A stretch of 64,000 nt of DNA. Origin: an uncultured Polaribacter sp. GTDB taxonomy: Bacteria; Bacteroidota; Bacteroidia; Flavobacteriales; Flavobacteriaceae. Below the pieces are notes generated by a model. It saw only the letters and a list, made by a program, of their open reading frames with translations. It made no database searches and was not told the DNA's origin. Each line of letters begins with the position of its first letter. Position 1 is the stretch's first letter. Positions 8,950 through 17,068 of this stretch are shown in pieces. The DNA is taken from positions 113,270 to 177,269 of the forward strand of contig CANMHT010000007.1 of assembly GCA_947497755.1 (NCBI GenBank). Reading direction: 5' to 3'. Made by a program: the position numbers and the translations under genes.

Positions 8950-9909
8950 ATGAGAGAAAAAATACTATCCCTTACCTTACTTTTTTTCGCTTTCACAATT
9001 CAAGCACAAATTGTAGCAATTCCAGATGTAACTTTTAAAGATGCATTAGTTAACTCCTTATGTGTAGATACTACTGGCAATGGGGTTTATGATAGCGATG
9101 TTGACACAAATAATGATGGTGAGATTCAGCTAAGTGAAGCCCAAGCAGTTTTGCGATTACATGTTGCTAATAAATCTATAAAATCCCTACAAGGAATTGA
9201 AGCTTTTACCGAATTAAAAATATTAAACACTGGGCAAAATCAATTAACTGATATTGATCTATCTAAAAACACAAAACTGGTTAATTTGTTTGTTAATGAC
9301 AATGCCTTAACAGAAATAGACCTTTCTAAAAATTTGTCTTTGGTTATTTTAAACTGTTGGGGAAATCAGCTTAGTAATTTAGAAGTTTCAATGTTAAAAA
9401 GCTTATCTATTTTATACTGTTCTTCTAATAAGTTAACTTCTTTAGATGTTTCTAAAAATCCAAAACTTATCGCTTTATTTTGTTTTTTAAATGATTTAAG
9501 CTCACTAAATTTAAAAAACGGACAAAACAAATTATTAAGTACAGTTATGGCTAATTTAAATCCTAAATTGCAATGTATTCAGGTAGATGATTCGCAAATA
9601 GCTACAGAAAATAGTAATTGGTTAAAAGACAATGCTACATTATATCAACAAGACTGTAGTACTTTAAGTATTGATCCTTATGAAATAAACAATAGCATAA
9701 AAATAACGCCAAATCCAGTAAGTGATTTGCTTACAATACATACAAACGACATTGAAAAAGTAGAAATTTTTGACATTCAAGGCGCCTTAATTTTAAGCAA
9801 GAAAACCAAGCAACAGCAATTAGATCTTTCCTTTTTAAAAAAAGGAATTTATTTTTTAAAACTAAAAGCTTCCAATCAATTGTATTCAAAAAAAATCATC
9901 AAGCAATAA
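8950..9909 (+). CDS. Secreted leucine-rich repeat protein with type IX sorting domain
   Basis: The 319-residue protein starts with a signal peptide ending at IQAQ (about residue 19). Residues 50-61 form a complete EF-hand-like loop (DTNNDGEIQLSE), a common lead-in to leucine-rich repeats in Bacteroidota surface proteins. From about residue 75 to 200 follow repeats of roughly 21 residues of the type LxxLxCxxNxLTxLDLSKNxxL. The last 75 residues are a type A type IX sorting domain: ITPNPVSDLLTI, EKVEIFDIQG, LDLSFLKKGIYFLKL and a basic KKIIKQ end. The protein is therefore expected to cross the outer membrane by the type IX system and be processed by PorU, whose gene lies at 27.7-31.1 kb. Binding partner unknown. 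It is monocistronic. A near-consensus minus 7 box (8912-8919, one mismatch) lies 30 bases before the ATG. Confidence 0.9.
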   Translation: MREKILSLTLLFFAFTIQAQIVAIPDVTFKDALVNSLCVDTTGNGVYDSDVDTNNDGEIQLSEAQAVLRLHVANKSIKSLQGIEAFTELKILNTGQNQLTDIDLSKNTKLVNLFVNDNALTEIDLSKNLSLVILNCWGNQLSNLEVSMLKSLSILYCSSNKLTSLDVSKNPKLIALFCFLNDLSSLNLKNGQNKLLSTVMANLNPKLQCIQVDDSQIATENSNWLKDNATLYQQDCSTLSIDPYEINNSIKITPNPVSDLLTIHTNDIEKVEIFDIQGALILSKKTKQQQLDLSFLKKGIYFLKLKASNQLYSKKIIKQ

Positions 9910-9947
9910 TTTTATAAAACCCTGATTAACTACCCTTTAAGAAAAAC

Positions 9948-9979
9948 CTAAAATCAATAAAATAAAGCGTTGATTTTAG
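9948..9979. terminator. Possible hairpin terminator after the LRR gene
   Basis: A perfect ten-base inverted repeat (9948-9957 with 9970-9979, loop 12) lies 38 bases after the LRR stop. The following run is A-rich and the T run comes only 14 bases later, so a Rho-independent function is uncertain. Confidence 0.35.
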
Positions 9980-10004
9980 AACTAAAAAAAAATCATTTTT
10001 TTGT

Positions 10005-10034
10005 TTGCAGTTATCAGAAATCATAATATATTTG
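10005..10034 (+). promoter_or_regulatory. Flavobacterial sigma-A promoter of tRNA-Thr
   Basis: TTG at 10005-10007 and TATATTTG at 10027-10034 are separated by exactly 19 bases. This fits the Bacteroidota consensus TTG-N19-21-TAnnTTTG (minus 33 and minus 7). The tRNA begins 22 bases after the minus 7 box, leaving a leader of about 15 nucleotides. Confidence 0.75.
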
Positions 10035-10056
10035 CCACGCTTAAAAATAAGCAAAA

Positions 10057-10130
10057 GCCGATGTAGCTCAGCTGGCTAGAGCAGCTGATTTGTAATCAGC
10101 AGGTCGGGGGTTCGAGTCCCTTCATCGGCT
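10057..10130 (+). tRNA. tRNA-Thr (UGU anticodon)
   Basis: A 74-base cloverleaf is present. The acceptor stem GCCGATG (10057-10063) pairs with CATCGGC before the discriminator T at 10130. The D-loop region is AGCTCAGCTGGCTAGAGC. The anticodon stem GCTGA/TCAGC encloses TTTGTAA, giving anticodon TGT (10091-10093), and the T-arm contains GGTTCGAGTCC. CCA is not encoded, as is usual in this phylum. Confidence 0.97.
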
Positions 10131-10134
10131 CTTC

Positions 10135-10165
10135 AAAGTCCTTTCAAAAGAAAGGACTTTTTTTA
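10135..10165 (+). terminator. Terminator after tRNA-Thr
   Basis: A perfect ten-base stem (10135-10144 with 10151-10160, six-base loop) runs into a T tract ending near 10164, directly after the tRNA. Confidence 0.88.
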
Positions 10166-10233
10166 TTCTCAAAATTGCCTTAATTTTTAGTAAATTTGTT
10201 TTCAATTATAACAGAAAAACAAAGATTCATTTT

Positions 10234-10839
10234 ATGCTAATAATTGGTATTGCTGGAGGTACAGGAAGCGGAAAAACAACAGTTGTAAATAAAATAATAC
10301 AAGAACTTCCTACCGACGAAGTTTGCGTAATTTCTCAAGACTCTTATTACAACGCTACAGATAATTTAAGTTACGAAGAGCGTACAAAAATAAATTTTGA
10401 TCATCCAAGGGCTATTGATTTCGACTTAATCATTGAACATTTAAAAGATTTAAAAGCTGGTAAAACAGTAGATCAACCTGTATATTCTTTTGTAACACAT
10501 AATAGAACAAAAGATGTAATTAAAACGCATCCAAGAAAAGTAGTTATTGTAGAAGGTATTTTAATTTTTAATAATGAAGAATTAAGAGATCTTTTTGATA
10601 TTAAAATATTTGTTCATGCAGATACAGATGAACGTCTAATTAGAAGGGTACGTAGAGATATTAATGAAAGAGGTAGAGATGTCAATGAAGTATTAAGCAG
10701 ATATCAGGATACTTTAAAACCAATGCATCAACAATTTATTGAGCCAACAAAAAATTATGCAGACATTATAATTCCAAATGATAGGCACAATAATGTTGCT
10801 GTTGATATAGTTAGAACAGTAATTACGAACAAACTATAA
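10234..10839 (+). CDS. udk: Uridine kinase
   Basis: The 201-residue enzyme phosphorylates uridine and cytidine to UMP and CMP with ATP or GTP in the pyrimidine salvage pathway. Walker A is GIAGGTGSGKTT at residues 5-16. It continues with SQDSYYN, NFDHPRAIDFD, a VDQPVYSFVTHNR segment, the VIVEGILIF strand and the RLIRRVRRDINERGRD lid with DxRLxRR-type arginines. Length equals the family norm. A TAAATTTG minus 7 box at 10191-10198 precedes the ATG by 35 bases. Its stop overlaps the next ATG by one base (TAATG), so it leads the operon that also encodes a divisome-like protein and methylmalonyl-CoA mutase. Confidence 0.95.
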   Translation: MLIIGIAGGTGSGKTTVVNKIIQELPTDEVCVISQDSYYNATDNLSYEERTKINFDHPRAIDFDLIIEHLKDLKAGKTVDQPVYSFVTHNRTKDVIKTHPRKVVIVEGILIFNNEELRDLFDIKIFVHADTDERLIRRVRRDINERGRDVNEVLSRYQDTLKPMHQQFIEPTKNYADIIIPNDRHNNVAVDIVRTVITNKL

Positions 10840-11153
10840 TGACATTTAAGCAGTTTAAACAACATAAACTCGTTAGGTTTTTTACCAACAAATACATTAT
10901 CATTCTTATTGGTTTTAGTATTTGGATGTTATTTTTTGATGAAAATTCTTATCTTGTTCATAAAGAATTTAATAAAGAAATTAACGAGCTAGAAACTGCT
11001 ATAAAGTTTTACAAGAAAAAAATAAAAGAAGATAAATTAACCATTAAAAAGCTTCAAGATTCTTTACAATTAGAGCGTTTTGCTAGAGAAAAATACCTAA
11101 TGAAAAGAGAGAACGAAGACATTTATCTTATTGAATTTGATACCATAAAATAA
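10839..11153 (+). CDS. DivIC/FtsB-like septum formation initiator
   Basis: This 104-residue protein has a basic cytoplasmic N-terminus, one membrane segment (about residues 18-33, YIIILIGFSIWMLFF) and then a coiled coil (about 42-80) rich in Glu and Lys with a heptad pattern. It ends in a conserved KYLMKRENEDIYLIEF motif. This is the layout of FtsB/DivIC proteins, which join FtsL and FtsQ/DivIB in the division complex and help activate septal peptidoglycan synthesis. The segment FAREKYLMKRENEDIY is the usual family signature. It is translationally coupled on both sides by one-base overlaps, to udk before and mutA after, a gene order I recall from Flavobacteriia. Confidence 0.85.
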   Translation: MTFKQFKQHKLVRFFTNKYIIILIGFSIWMLFFDENSYLVHKEFNKEINELETAIKFYKKKIKEDKLTIKKLQDSLQLERFAREKYLMKRENEDIYLIEFDTIK

Positions 11154-12499
11154 TGAGTACAAACTTATTTGAACAATTTGAAACAACATCAGCTGCCGCT
11201 TGGAAACAAAAAATTCAAGTAGATTTAAAAGGCGCAGATTATAACGAAACTTTATTATGGAAAACTGATGAAGGTATTGTTGTAAAACCTTTTTATGCTG
11301 ATGAAGATAGAAAAGACAATTCAAATGCTTCTTCTGAATTCAAGTTCAATATTTCTCAATCTATTTTTATTAGTGATGAAAAGACTGCAAATTATATTGC
11401 AGTAAATGCCCTAGAAAAAGGAGCAAATGCCATTGAATTTATTGCTGTTAAAAAGTTTGATTACAAACAACTTTTAAGCAATATAGATACAGCTGATACT
11501 TTTCTTTACTTCAGATGTTCTTTTTTAGATAGTGATTTTCTTAATGAAGTCTCAAAATATGTAAATTCTAAAAACTGTTTTTTTCAAGTTGATATTATCC
11601 ACAACTTAGCAAAATCTGGTAATTGGTTTAAAAATCTAAAAGCAGATCATAAAGATTTAGAAGCTATTGTAAAATTAGCTAATAATTCAATCGGTATTGA
11701 TGCAACTTTGTATCAAAATGCTGGAGCAAATATTAGTCAGCAATTAGCATATACTTTAGCACATGCTAATGAATATCTTAATCATTTTGGAGGAGATGCA
11801 GCAGCTAAGTTTCATTTTAATTTTGCTGTTGGTAGCAATTACTTTTTTGAAATTGCAAAAATTAGAGCCTTTAGAAAGTTATGGAATAGCTTATTAAAAG
11901 AATACAATACACAATCTGAAGCTCATATTTTCGCTCAACCTAGCATTCGTAACAAAACAGTATATGATTACAATGTAAATATGCTGAGAACCACTTCTGA
12001 ATGCATGAGTGCTATTTTAGGAGGAGCCAATACTGTAAACAATCTTTCTTACGATGCTATTTTTCATAAAAAAAATGAATTTGGAGAAAGAATTTCAAGA
12101 AATCAATTATTGATTTTACAACAAGAAAGTTATTTAGATAGCGCCAATACTATTGCTAATGGCTCTTATTATATAGAAAGTATTAGTCAGCAATTAGCAG
12201 AAAAAGCATTAGCTATTTTTAAAGATATTGAAAAAGCAGGCGGTTTTTTAAAGCAGTTAAAAGACGGAGTTATCCAAAGAAAAATAACAGAAAGTGCCAC
12301 AAAAGAACAAGAAAAATTTAACACTAACGAACTTGTTTTATTAGGAACAAATAAGCAACCTAATAAAGAAGATAAAATGAAAAGTGATATTGAAATTTAT
12401 CCTTTTTTAAAAATGAATCCAATAAAAACACTCGTCACCCCGATTATAATTAAACGCTTAGCCGAAGACTATGAAAAGCAGCGGCTAGCAGATGAATAA
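11153..12499 (+). CDS. mutA: Methylmalonyl-CoA mutase small (beta) subunit
   Basis: The 448-residue protein is the non-catalytic partner of the adenosylcobalamin-dependent mutase that interconverts methylmalonyl-CoA and succinyl-CoA. It carries the TIM-barrel domain of the family: LWKTDEGIVVKPFY near residue 35, HANEYLNHFGGD, FNFAVGSNYFFEIAKIRAFRKLW (about 215-245), TTSECMSAILGGANTVNNL and ANGSYYIESISQQLAEKA. It is much shorter than the usual small subunits of 600 residues or more because the C-terminal cobalamin-like domain is absent; this short form is, as I recall, normal in Flavobacteriia. It is followed by a small membrane protein gene and the large subunit gene. Confidence 0.9.
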   Translation: MSTNLFEQFETTSAAAWKQKIQVDLKGADYNETLLWKTDEGIVVKPFYADEDRKDNSNASSEFKFNISQSIFISDEKTANYIAVNALEKGANAIEFIAVKKFDYKQLLSNIDTADTFLYFRCSFLDSDFLNEVSKYVNSKNCFFQVDIIHNLAKSGNWFKNLKADHKDLEAIVKLANNSIGIDATLYQNAGANISQQLAYTLAHANEYLNHFGGDAAAKFHFNFAVGSNYFFEIAKIRAFRKLWNSLLKEYNTQSEAHIFAQPSIRNKTVYDYNVNMLRTTSECMSAILGGANTVNNLSYDAIFHKKNEFGERISRNQLLILQQESYLDSANTIANGSYYIESISQQLAEKALAIFKDIEKAGGFLKQLKDGVIQRKITESATKEQEKFNTNELVLLGTNKQPNKEDKMKSDIEIYPFLKMNPIKTLVTPIIIKRLAEDYEKQRLADE

Positions 12500-12505
12500 T
12501 TAATC

Positions 12506-12820
12506 ATGGGAGATCAAAAACAACTTGTTCAACAATACGAACAAAAACAAAAAGCACTCAAAAAAGAAAACAAAATATACATAAGGCGAATTCCTTATTA
12601 TCTTTTCGGACTTATTTTTTGTGCGCTCGGTTTAATTACCTTATTAGATGGTAAACTAAACAATTACGTTGGTAACAGTTATAATTTAATTCTAGTTGTA
12701 GCCACAGTTTTTGCTTTTATCTCTATTATTTACTTGGTAATTATCCTCAAAAATTTAAGAAGAAACAAAAAGGAAATTAAAGCTTTAGGAAACAAAGTAT
12801 ACAAAATCATGAAGCTATAA
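12506..12820 (+). CDS. Small two-helix membrane protein in the mutase operon
   Basis: I recognise no named family. The 104-residue protein has a basic, Gln/Lys-rich N-terminal helix (residues 1-28), two membrane segments (about 31-47 and 58-80) and a basic cytoplasmic-type tail. It sits 6 bases after mutA and 14 bases before mutB, so it is probably co-transcribed with both. Nothing in the sequence suggests enzymatic activity. A role in membrane tethering or an unrelated housekeeping function are equally possible. Confidence 0.65.
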   Translation: MGDQKQLVQQYEQKQKALKKENKIYIRRIPYYLFGLIFCALGLITLLDGKLNNYVGNSYNLILVVATVFAFISIIYLVIILKNLRRNKKEIKALGNKVYKIMKL

Positions 12821-12834
12821 TTACTCAATAAATC

Positions 12835-14901
12835 ATGAATAGAAAAAACGTTCAAAATATAACTTTAAGTCAAGCTAAAACAGAAAAAGGAAATTCATTT
12901 TCCCATGAAAATTTTGCTGCTGGTATTCCTCCTTATTTAAGAGGTCCTTATTCTACAATGTATGTTCGTAGACCATGGACAATTAGACAATATGCTGGTT
13001 TTTCTACTGCCGAAGAGAGCAATGCTTTTTACAAAAGAAATTTAGCTGCTGGTCAAAAAGGATTATCAGTTGCTTTTGATTTAGCAACGCACAGAGGTTA
13101 TGATTCTGATCACGAACGCGTTCAAGGTGATGTTGGTAAAGCTGGAGTTGCAATTGATTCTGTTGAAGACATGAAAATTTTATTTGATGAAATTCCGTTA
13201 GATAAAATGTCTGTTTCAATGACAATGAATGGTGCTGTTTTACCAATCTTGGCTTTCTATATTGTTGCAGCAGAAGAACAAGGTGTTGCTCCTGAGTTGC
13301 TTTCTGGAACTATTCAAAATGATATTTTAAAAGAGTTTATGGTGCGTAATACATATATTTATCCACCAACTCCTTCAATGAAAATTATTGCTGATATTTT
13401 TAAATATACCAGCAAAAATATGCCAAAGTTTAATTCAATTTCTATTTCTGGATATCATATGCAAGAAGCTGGTGCAACAGCAGAAATTGAATTAGCTTAC
13501 ACTTTAGCAGACGGTTTAGAATATATTAGAAAAGGGATTGAAGCAGGAATGGATATTGATTCTTTTGCTCCAAGACTATCTTTCTTTTGGGCAATTGGAA
13601 TGGATCATTTTAGAGAAATTGCTAAAATGAGAGCAGGTAGAATGCTTTGGGCAAAAATTGTACAACAATTCAATCCAAAAAATCCAAAATCGTTAGCACT
13701 TAGAACTCACAGTCAAACAAGTGGTTGGTCTTTAACAGAACAAGACCCTTTTAATAATGTAGCTAGAACAACTATTGAAGCCATGGCTGCAGCCTTTGGA
13801 GGAACCCAAAGTTTACATACCAATGCATTAGATGAAGCCATTGCTTTACCAACAGATTTTTCGGCTAGAATTGCTAGGAATACACAAATTTACCTACAAG
13901 AAGAAACGCATATTACTAAAACCGTTGACCCTTGGGCTGGTAGTTATCATGTAGAACAGTTAACTGAAGAGATTGCAAACAAAGCTTGGGATTTAATACA
14001 AGAAGTAGAAGCCTTAGGCGGAATGACCAAAGCAATTGAAAAAGGAATTCCGAAAATGCGTATTGAAGAAGCTGCTGCAAAAAAGCAAGCTAAAATTGAT
14101 AGTGGTCAAGACACTATTGTAGGTGTAAATAAATACCAATTAGAAAAAGAAGATCCTTTACATATTTTAGAAGTAGATAATGAAGCGGTACGTCAATCTC
14201 AAATTGAAAGAATTTTACATGTAAAAGCTACAAGAAATGCCATAGCAGTTCTGCAAAGCTTAGAAAAACTAACAGAAGCTGCTAAGACAGGTCAAGGAAA
14301 TTTATTAGATTTAGCAGTAAAAGCAGCTAAAGAAAGAGCTACTTTAGGAGAAATATCTGATGCTTTAGAAGCTATTTTTGGTAGACACAAAGCAGTTCAT
14401 AAAACCATATCTGGTGTGTATAGTAAAGAAATAAAAGAAGATGATTTGTTTAAAAAAGCAACTGCTTTAGCAAATCAATTCTCAGAATTAGAAGGAAGAC
14501 GTCCAAGAATTATGATTGCCAAACTTGGACAAGATGGACATGATCGTGGAGCAAAAGTTGTTGCAACTGGTTATGCTGATTTAGGTTTTGATGTAGATAT
14601 TGGTCCTTTATTTCAAACGCCAAAAGAAGCAACAAAACAAGCCATAGAAAATGATGTTCATATTTTAGGAATTTCTTCTTTAGCAGCCGGACATAAAACA
14701 TTAGTTCCACAAGTAATTAATGCTTTAAAAGAATATGGGCGTGAAGATATTATGGTTATTGTTGGTGGTGTAATTCCAGCTCAAGATTATCAGTTTTTAT
14801 TTGATGCTGGTGCTGTTGGTGTATTTGGCCCAGGTACAAAAATTGCTCAAGCCGCCATTGATATGCTTTCCATTTTAATTGATAGCATTGAAGAAGCATA
14901 A
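12835..14901 (+). CDS. mutB: Methylmalonyl-CoA mutase large (alpha) subunit
   Basis: The 688-residue catalytic subunit binds the CoA substrate and adenosylcobalamin. The N-terminal barrel shows [21 protein letters not shown] (residues about 36-56), [12 protein letters not shown], the substrate-site loop [11 protein letters not shown] with its conserved His, and [20 protein letters not shown] linker near residues 500-550 leads to the cobalamin-binding domain. There the [10 protein letters not shown] segment carries the DxHxxG motif whose His ligates cobalt, followed by GISSLAAGH and VIVGGVIP. With mutA it allows propionate and branched-chain amino acid carbon to enter or leave the TCA cycle. 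A shared terminator hairpin follows the stop at once. Confidence 0.96.
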   Translation: MNRKNVQNITLSQAKTEKGNSFSHENFAAGIPPYLRGPYSTMYVRRPWTIRQYAGFSTAEESNAFYKRNLAAGQKGLSVAFDLATHRGYDSDHERVQGDVGKAGVAIDSVEDMKILFDEIPLDKMSVSMTMNGAVLPILAFYIVAAEEQGVAPELLSGTIQNDILKEFMVRNTYIYPPTPSMKIIADIFKYTSKNMPKFNSISISGYHMQEAGATAEIELAYTLADGLEYIRKGIEAGMDIDSFAPRLSFFWAIGMDHFREIAKMRAGRMLWAKIVQQFNPKNPKSLALRTHSQTSGWSLTEQDPFNNVARTTIEAMAAAFGGTQSLHTNALDEAIALPTDFSARIARNTQIYLQEETHITKTVDPWAGSYHVEQLTEEIANKAWDLIQEVEALGGMTKAIEKGIPKMRIEEAAAKKQAKIDSGQDTIVGVNKYQLEKEDPLHILEVDNEAVRQSQIERILHVKATRNAIAVLQSLEKLTEAAKTGQGNLLDLAVKAAKERATLGEISDALEAIFGRHKAVHKTISGVYSKEIKEDDLFKKATALANQFSELEGRRPRIMIAKLGQDGHDRGAKVVATGYADLGFDVDIGPLFQTPKEATKQAIENDVHILGISSLAAGHKTLVPQVINALKEYGREDIMVIVGGVIPAQDYQFLFDAGAVGVFGPGTKIAQAAIDMLSILIDSIEEA

Positions 14902-14903
14902 AT

Positions 14904-14937
14904 AAAAAAGCCAAGAATTAATTCTTGGCTTTTTATT
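14904..14937. terminator. Bidirectional terminator between mutB and the His-rich gene
   Basis: A perfect palindrome (14905-14919 with 14920-14934) has an A tract on the left and a T tract on the right. It lies between two convergent stop codons (mutB TAA at 14899-14901 and the minus-strand stop at 14938), so it can serve both strands. Confidence 0.88.
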
Positions 14938-15555
14938 TTAATTGTGTTCTCCTTTTCTTTCTTTTTTACTACCATGTTCTCCTCTACCTTCTTTGCCATG
15001 TCCTTCTTTTCTACCTTTTGCTCCGTGTTCATTACCACCAACTTCTGCATGTGTTGACCAAGTTGCAAACCCTTTTTTTGTTGCTTTTAACACAACACTT
15101 TTTGATGATTTAGCTTTTAGATTAACTGGAATCGTTGGTCCTAACTCTGTACCATTTGATAAATGCACTTCAACTCTAGCCTTTTTAATCATTCTGTTTG
15201 TTACGTTGGTCATTGTTCCCTCAAAAGAGTTGCTTTTCTTATTATATCTCAATATTAATTTAACACCTCTCTTTGTGACATTATATGTTTCATATTTCTT
15301 TAATTCAGTCCCGGCTTCTTCACCTCTTCTATCTCCACCTTTGTCTCTACGGTGTTCACCTCTCATTACATGTTTATCCTTATCATGACCTTTTCTTTCA
15401 TTTTTTGCATGATTCTTTGCGTCTTTGTCATGTCCTTTTCCTTCGTTATGCTCTTGAGCATTTACAGTAACACCAACTAATAACATTAGAATAATTAATA
15501 GCGGAGTTAATAAATTTGTTTTTGCATTTTGTTGCTTGCTTTGACTTGTATTCAT
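14938..15555 (-). CDS. Exported His/Lys/Gly-rich protein, probable BlaI-regulated target
   Basis: The 205-residue protein begins with a signal peptide ending near VNAQ (residue 34). Two low-complexity arms rich in His, Lys, Glu, Gly and Arg (about residues 35-80 and 170-205) flank an ordered centre (about 85-165). The centre looks like a single immunoglobulin-like domain of FxLYD type (KRGVKLILRYNKKSNSFEGTM, then ARVEVHLSNGTELGP, ending KSSKSVVLKAT). It has its own promoter region with two copies of the palindrome that also precedes the blaI-like gene, so it is probably repressed by that regulator. Its C-terminal GEHN resembles the EEHN end of the neighbouring M56 protease. Metal or anion binding by the His-rich arms is inference; no characterised homologue is recognised. 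Confidence 0.8.
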   Translation of the reverse strand: MNTSQSKQQNAKTNLLTPLLIILMLLVGVTVNAQEHNEGKGHDKDAKNHAKNERKGHDKDKHVMRGEHRRDKGGDRRGEEAGTELKKYETYNVTKRGVKLILRYNKKSNSFEGTMTNVTNRMIKKARVEVHLSNGTELGPTIPVNLKAKSSKSVVLKATKKGFATWSTHAEVGGNEHGAKGRKEGHGKEGRGEHGSKKERKGEHN

Positions 15556-15570
15556 TTTATTAAATTTTAA

Positions 15571-15596
15571 AATTGTTCTACAATATTAGAACAATT
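15571..15596. promoter_or_regulatory. Probable BlaI-family operator 1, His-rich gene
   Basis: A perfect ten-base inverted repeat, AATTGTTCTA (15571-15580) and its complement (15587-15596), is separated by six bases. It lies 16 bases before the minus-strand ATG at 15555. The core GTTCTA-N6-TAGAAC is repeated before the blaI-like gene and contains the TACA element seen in BlaI/MecI half-sites. Confidence 0.75.
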
Positions 15597-15600
15597 ATTT

Positions 15601-15620
15601 TGTTCTACAAAACAAGAACT
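15601..15620. promoter_or_regulatory. Probable BlaI-family operator 2, His-rich gene
   Basis: GTTCTA at 15602-15607, six bases, then AAGAAC at 15614-15619. This is the same core with one mismatch, centred 27 bases upstream of operator 1. Paired operators are common for dimeric BlaI-type repressors. Confidence 0.6.
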
Positions 15621-15642
15621 ATTTTTTAACAAGTTTTTAACC

Positions 15643-15675
15643 ACAAAAAAAGGTCAAGAAAAATATTCTTGACCC
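15643..15675 (-). terminator. Terminator after the M56 protease gene
   Basis: A nine-base stem (15652-15660 with 15666-15674, five-base loop) has an A tract on its plus-strand left side, which is a T tract for minus-strand transcripts. It follows the protease stop at 15703 and separates the regulator pair from the His-rich gene. Confidence 0.8.
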
Positions 15676-15702
15676 ATTCATAACTTTTATATTTTACCAC
15701 AC

Positions 15703-16659
15703 TTAATTGTGCTCTTCTTTGCTTTCATTATGAGCCCCTTCTCTTAAATGATTTTCTCTATTTTCTTTGGCATGTGTATTTTCGTTTATCTCCACACTAT
15801 GCTCATTACCTCTTACTTCTTGACTTTCTACCTTATTCGCAAATAAGAATACAAATAACACAATTAAAGGAATCAATGAGAATTTTAATATAGACCTATT
15901 AAATCGAGAACTTGTTTTAGTCATCATTAAAAATCGTTTTTTGGTAACTGAATAATTAATCGTACTAACTAAAGGAGATTTTAATTGGTTTGTAGCAACT
16001 AACGTCAATAACAATTCCTGATACTTTGGTGCGTTAGAATGTACATGAACTACTTTATCATCAGCAATAAATTCGTGGTTCAATCGAATAGCTTGTTTAA
16101 CTAATACTAACAATGGGTTAAACCAAAATATCACTTGATATAATTCAACTAAAATGATATCTACAGAATGTTTTTCATTTATATGAGTAAGCTCATGAGT
16201 AAATAGTTCTTCATTAATTTTAGATTCAATGTAATCTTCCTTATTTATAAACAAGTAATTAAAAAAAGTATGTGGCAATACTTTCTCATTCAGCAAAACA
16301 ATACTAAAATCATCTTTTTTAATTCGTTCATTGGTATACACTTTAGAAAAAAGTACTCCAAGACTAATTAAAAATCGAATAAAGAGCACCAAAGAAATCA
16401 ATATATATCCACCAATAAAGAAATTCAAATTTTGAGTAAAAAAATTGCTAGAAACAGAAATATTAGAAATTTCTGAGAAAGATAGTAAAGCTGAAGACTC
16501 AACATATAGATTATAATTTGGGATAAATATTGAGAACAATAATATTCCAATTAAATAAAATCGATTGAATTGATGAATCTTTGCTTTTTGTAATACTAAC
16601 ATGTAAAACAAAAACAATAGCGCTAAACAAAAAGTAGATTTGATTAAGAATAAAACCAT
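15703..16659 (-). CDS. Short BlaR1-like M56 membrane metalloprotease
   Basis: The 318-residue protein has four membrane segments (about residues 3-24, 33-52, 80-105, 258-276). Between the third and fourth lies a cytoplasmic zinc protease domain with HELTH at 155-159 and a downstream NHEFIADD that supplies the third ligand. In BlaR1/MecR1 this domain cleaves the BlaI repressor when the outer sensor is triggered. The large penicillin-binding sensor is missing here: after the last segment there are only about 40 residues, with His at 287, 296, 304, 310 and 317 and many Glu. The signal sensed is therefore unknown; metal or cell-envelope stress are possible. Its ATG overlaps the last base of the repressor stop, so the two are coupled. 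Confidence 0.85.
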   Translation of the reverse strand: MVLFLIKSTFCLALLFLFYMLVLQKAKIHQFNRFYLIGILLFSIFIPNYNLYVESSALLSFSEISNISVSSNFFTQNLNFFIGGYILISLVLFIRFLISLGVLFSKVYTNERIKKDDFSIVLLNEKVLPHTFFNYLFINKEDYIESKINEELFTHELTHINEKHSVDIILVELYQVIFWFNPLLVLVKQAIRLNHEFIADDKVVHVHSNAPKYQELLLTLVATNQLKSPLVSTINYSVTKKRFLMMTKTSSRFNRSILKFSLIPLIVLFVFLFANKVESQEVRGNEHSVEINENTHAKENRENHLREGAHNESKEEHN

Positions 16660-17027
16660 TATTGCTGCTTTTTTATTTGTTCATTTATGATATCTCTTAA
16701 TTCTTCCAACTCTTGGGTTGATAAGTTCTTTTCTGTGGTACAAAATGAAGCCAATTGTGCTGCTGAGTTATTAAAGAAATTCTTTATTAATCCGCTAACT
16801 CTATTTGAAGAATACTCATCCTTTTTAATCAATGGAAAATATGCTCTCTTTGAACCAACCAATTCATAAGAAATAAATCCTTTATCTGTCATTCTTTTTA
16901 GCAAGGTGGCAACAGTAGTCTTAGCTGGTTTAGGATCAGGAAAATCATTTAATAAGTCTTTTAAAACTGCTTTTTCTCTTTCCCAAATAAATTGCATTAA
17001 TACTTCTTCTGTCTGTGTTAACTTCAT
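16659..17027 (-). CDS. BlaI/MecI/CopY-family transcriptional repressor
   Basis: The 122-residue protein is a winged-helix regulator of the BlaI/MecI/CopY family. The N-terminal 70 residues hold the DNA-binding fold (LTQTEEVLMQFIWEREKAVLKDL, then PAKTTVATLLKRMTDKGFISY as recognition helix and GSKRAYFPLI as wing). The remainder is the dimer helix region, including a cleavage-type Asn-Asn segment (KNFFNNSAAQLASF) comparable to the site cut in BlaI. It probably binds the GTTCTA-N6-TAGAAC palindrome before its own gene (auto-repression) and the two before the His-rich gene. A TATATTTG minus 7 box (minus strand, 17050-17057) lies 23 bases from the ATG, next to the operator. Confidence 0.9.
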   Translation of the reverse strand: MKLTQTEEVLMQFIWEREKAVLKDLLNDFPDPKPAKTTVATLLKRMTDKGFISYELVGSKRAYFPLIKKDEYSSNRVSGLIKNFFNNSAAQLASFCTTEKNLSTQELEELRDIINEQIKKQQ

Positions 17028-17068
17028 TTTTAAATAGTTAAATTCTAAGCAAATATAGATTTTTAAAA

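Noticed and set aside
8844..9038. Short open frame overlapping the start of the LRR gene
   Set aside because: It covers the promoter area and the signal-peptide region in another frame, has no recognisable features, and is explained by AT-rich chance.
14942..15388. Long open frame on the plus strand opposite the His-rich gene
   Set aside because: Its translation is a repetitive Ser/Leu/Pro/Cys string that mirrors the biased codons of the minus-strand gene. The minus frame has a signal peptide, an ordered domain and an upstream operator, so the plus frame is a shadow.
15703..17027. Beta-lactamase resistance regulator pair in the strict sense
   Set aside because: The M56 protein lacks a penicillin-binding sensor domain and no beta-lactamase gene is nearby, so a beta-lactam role is not supported.
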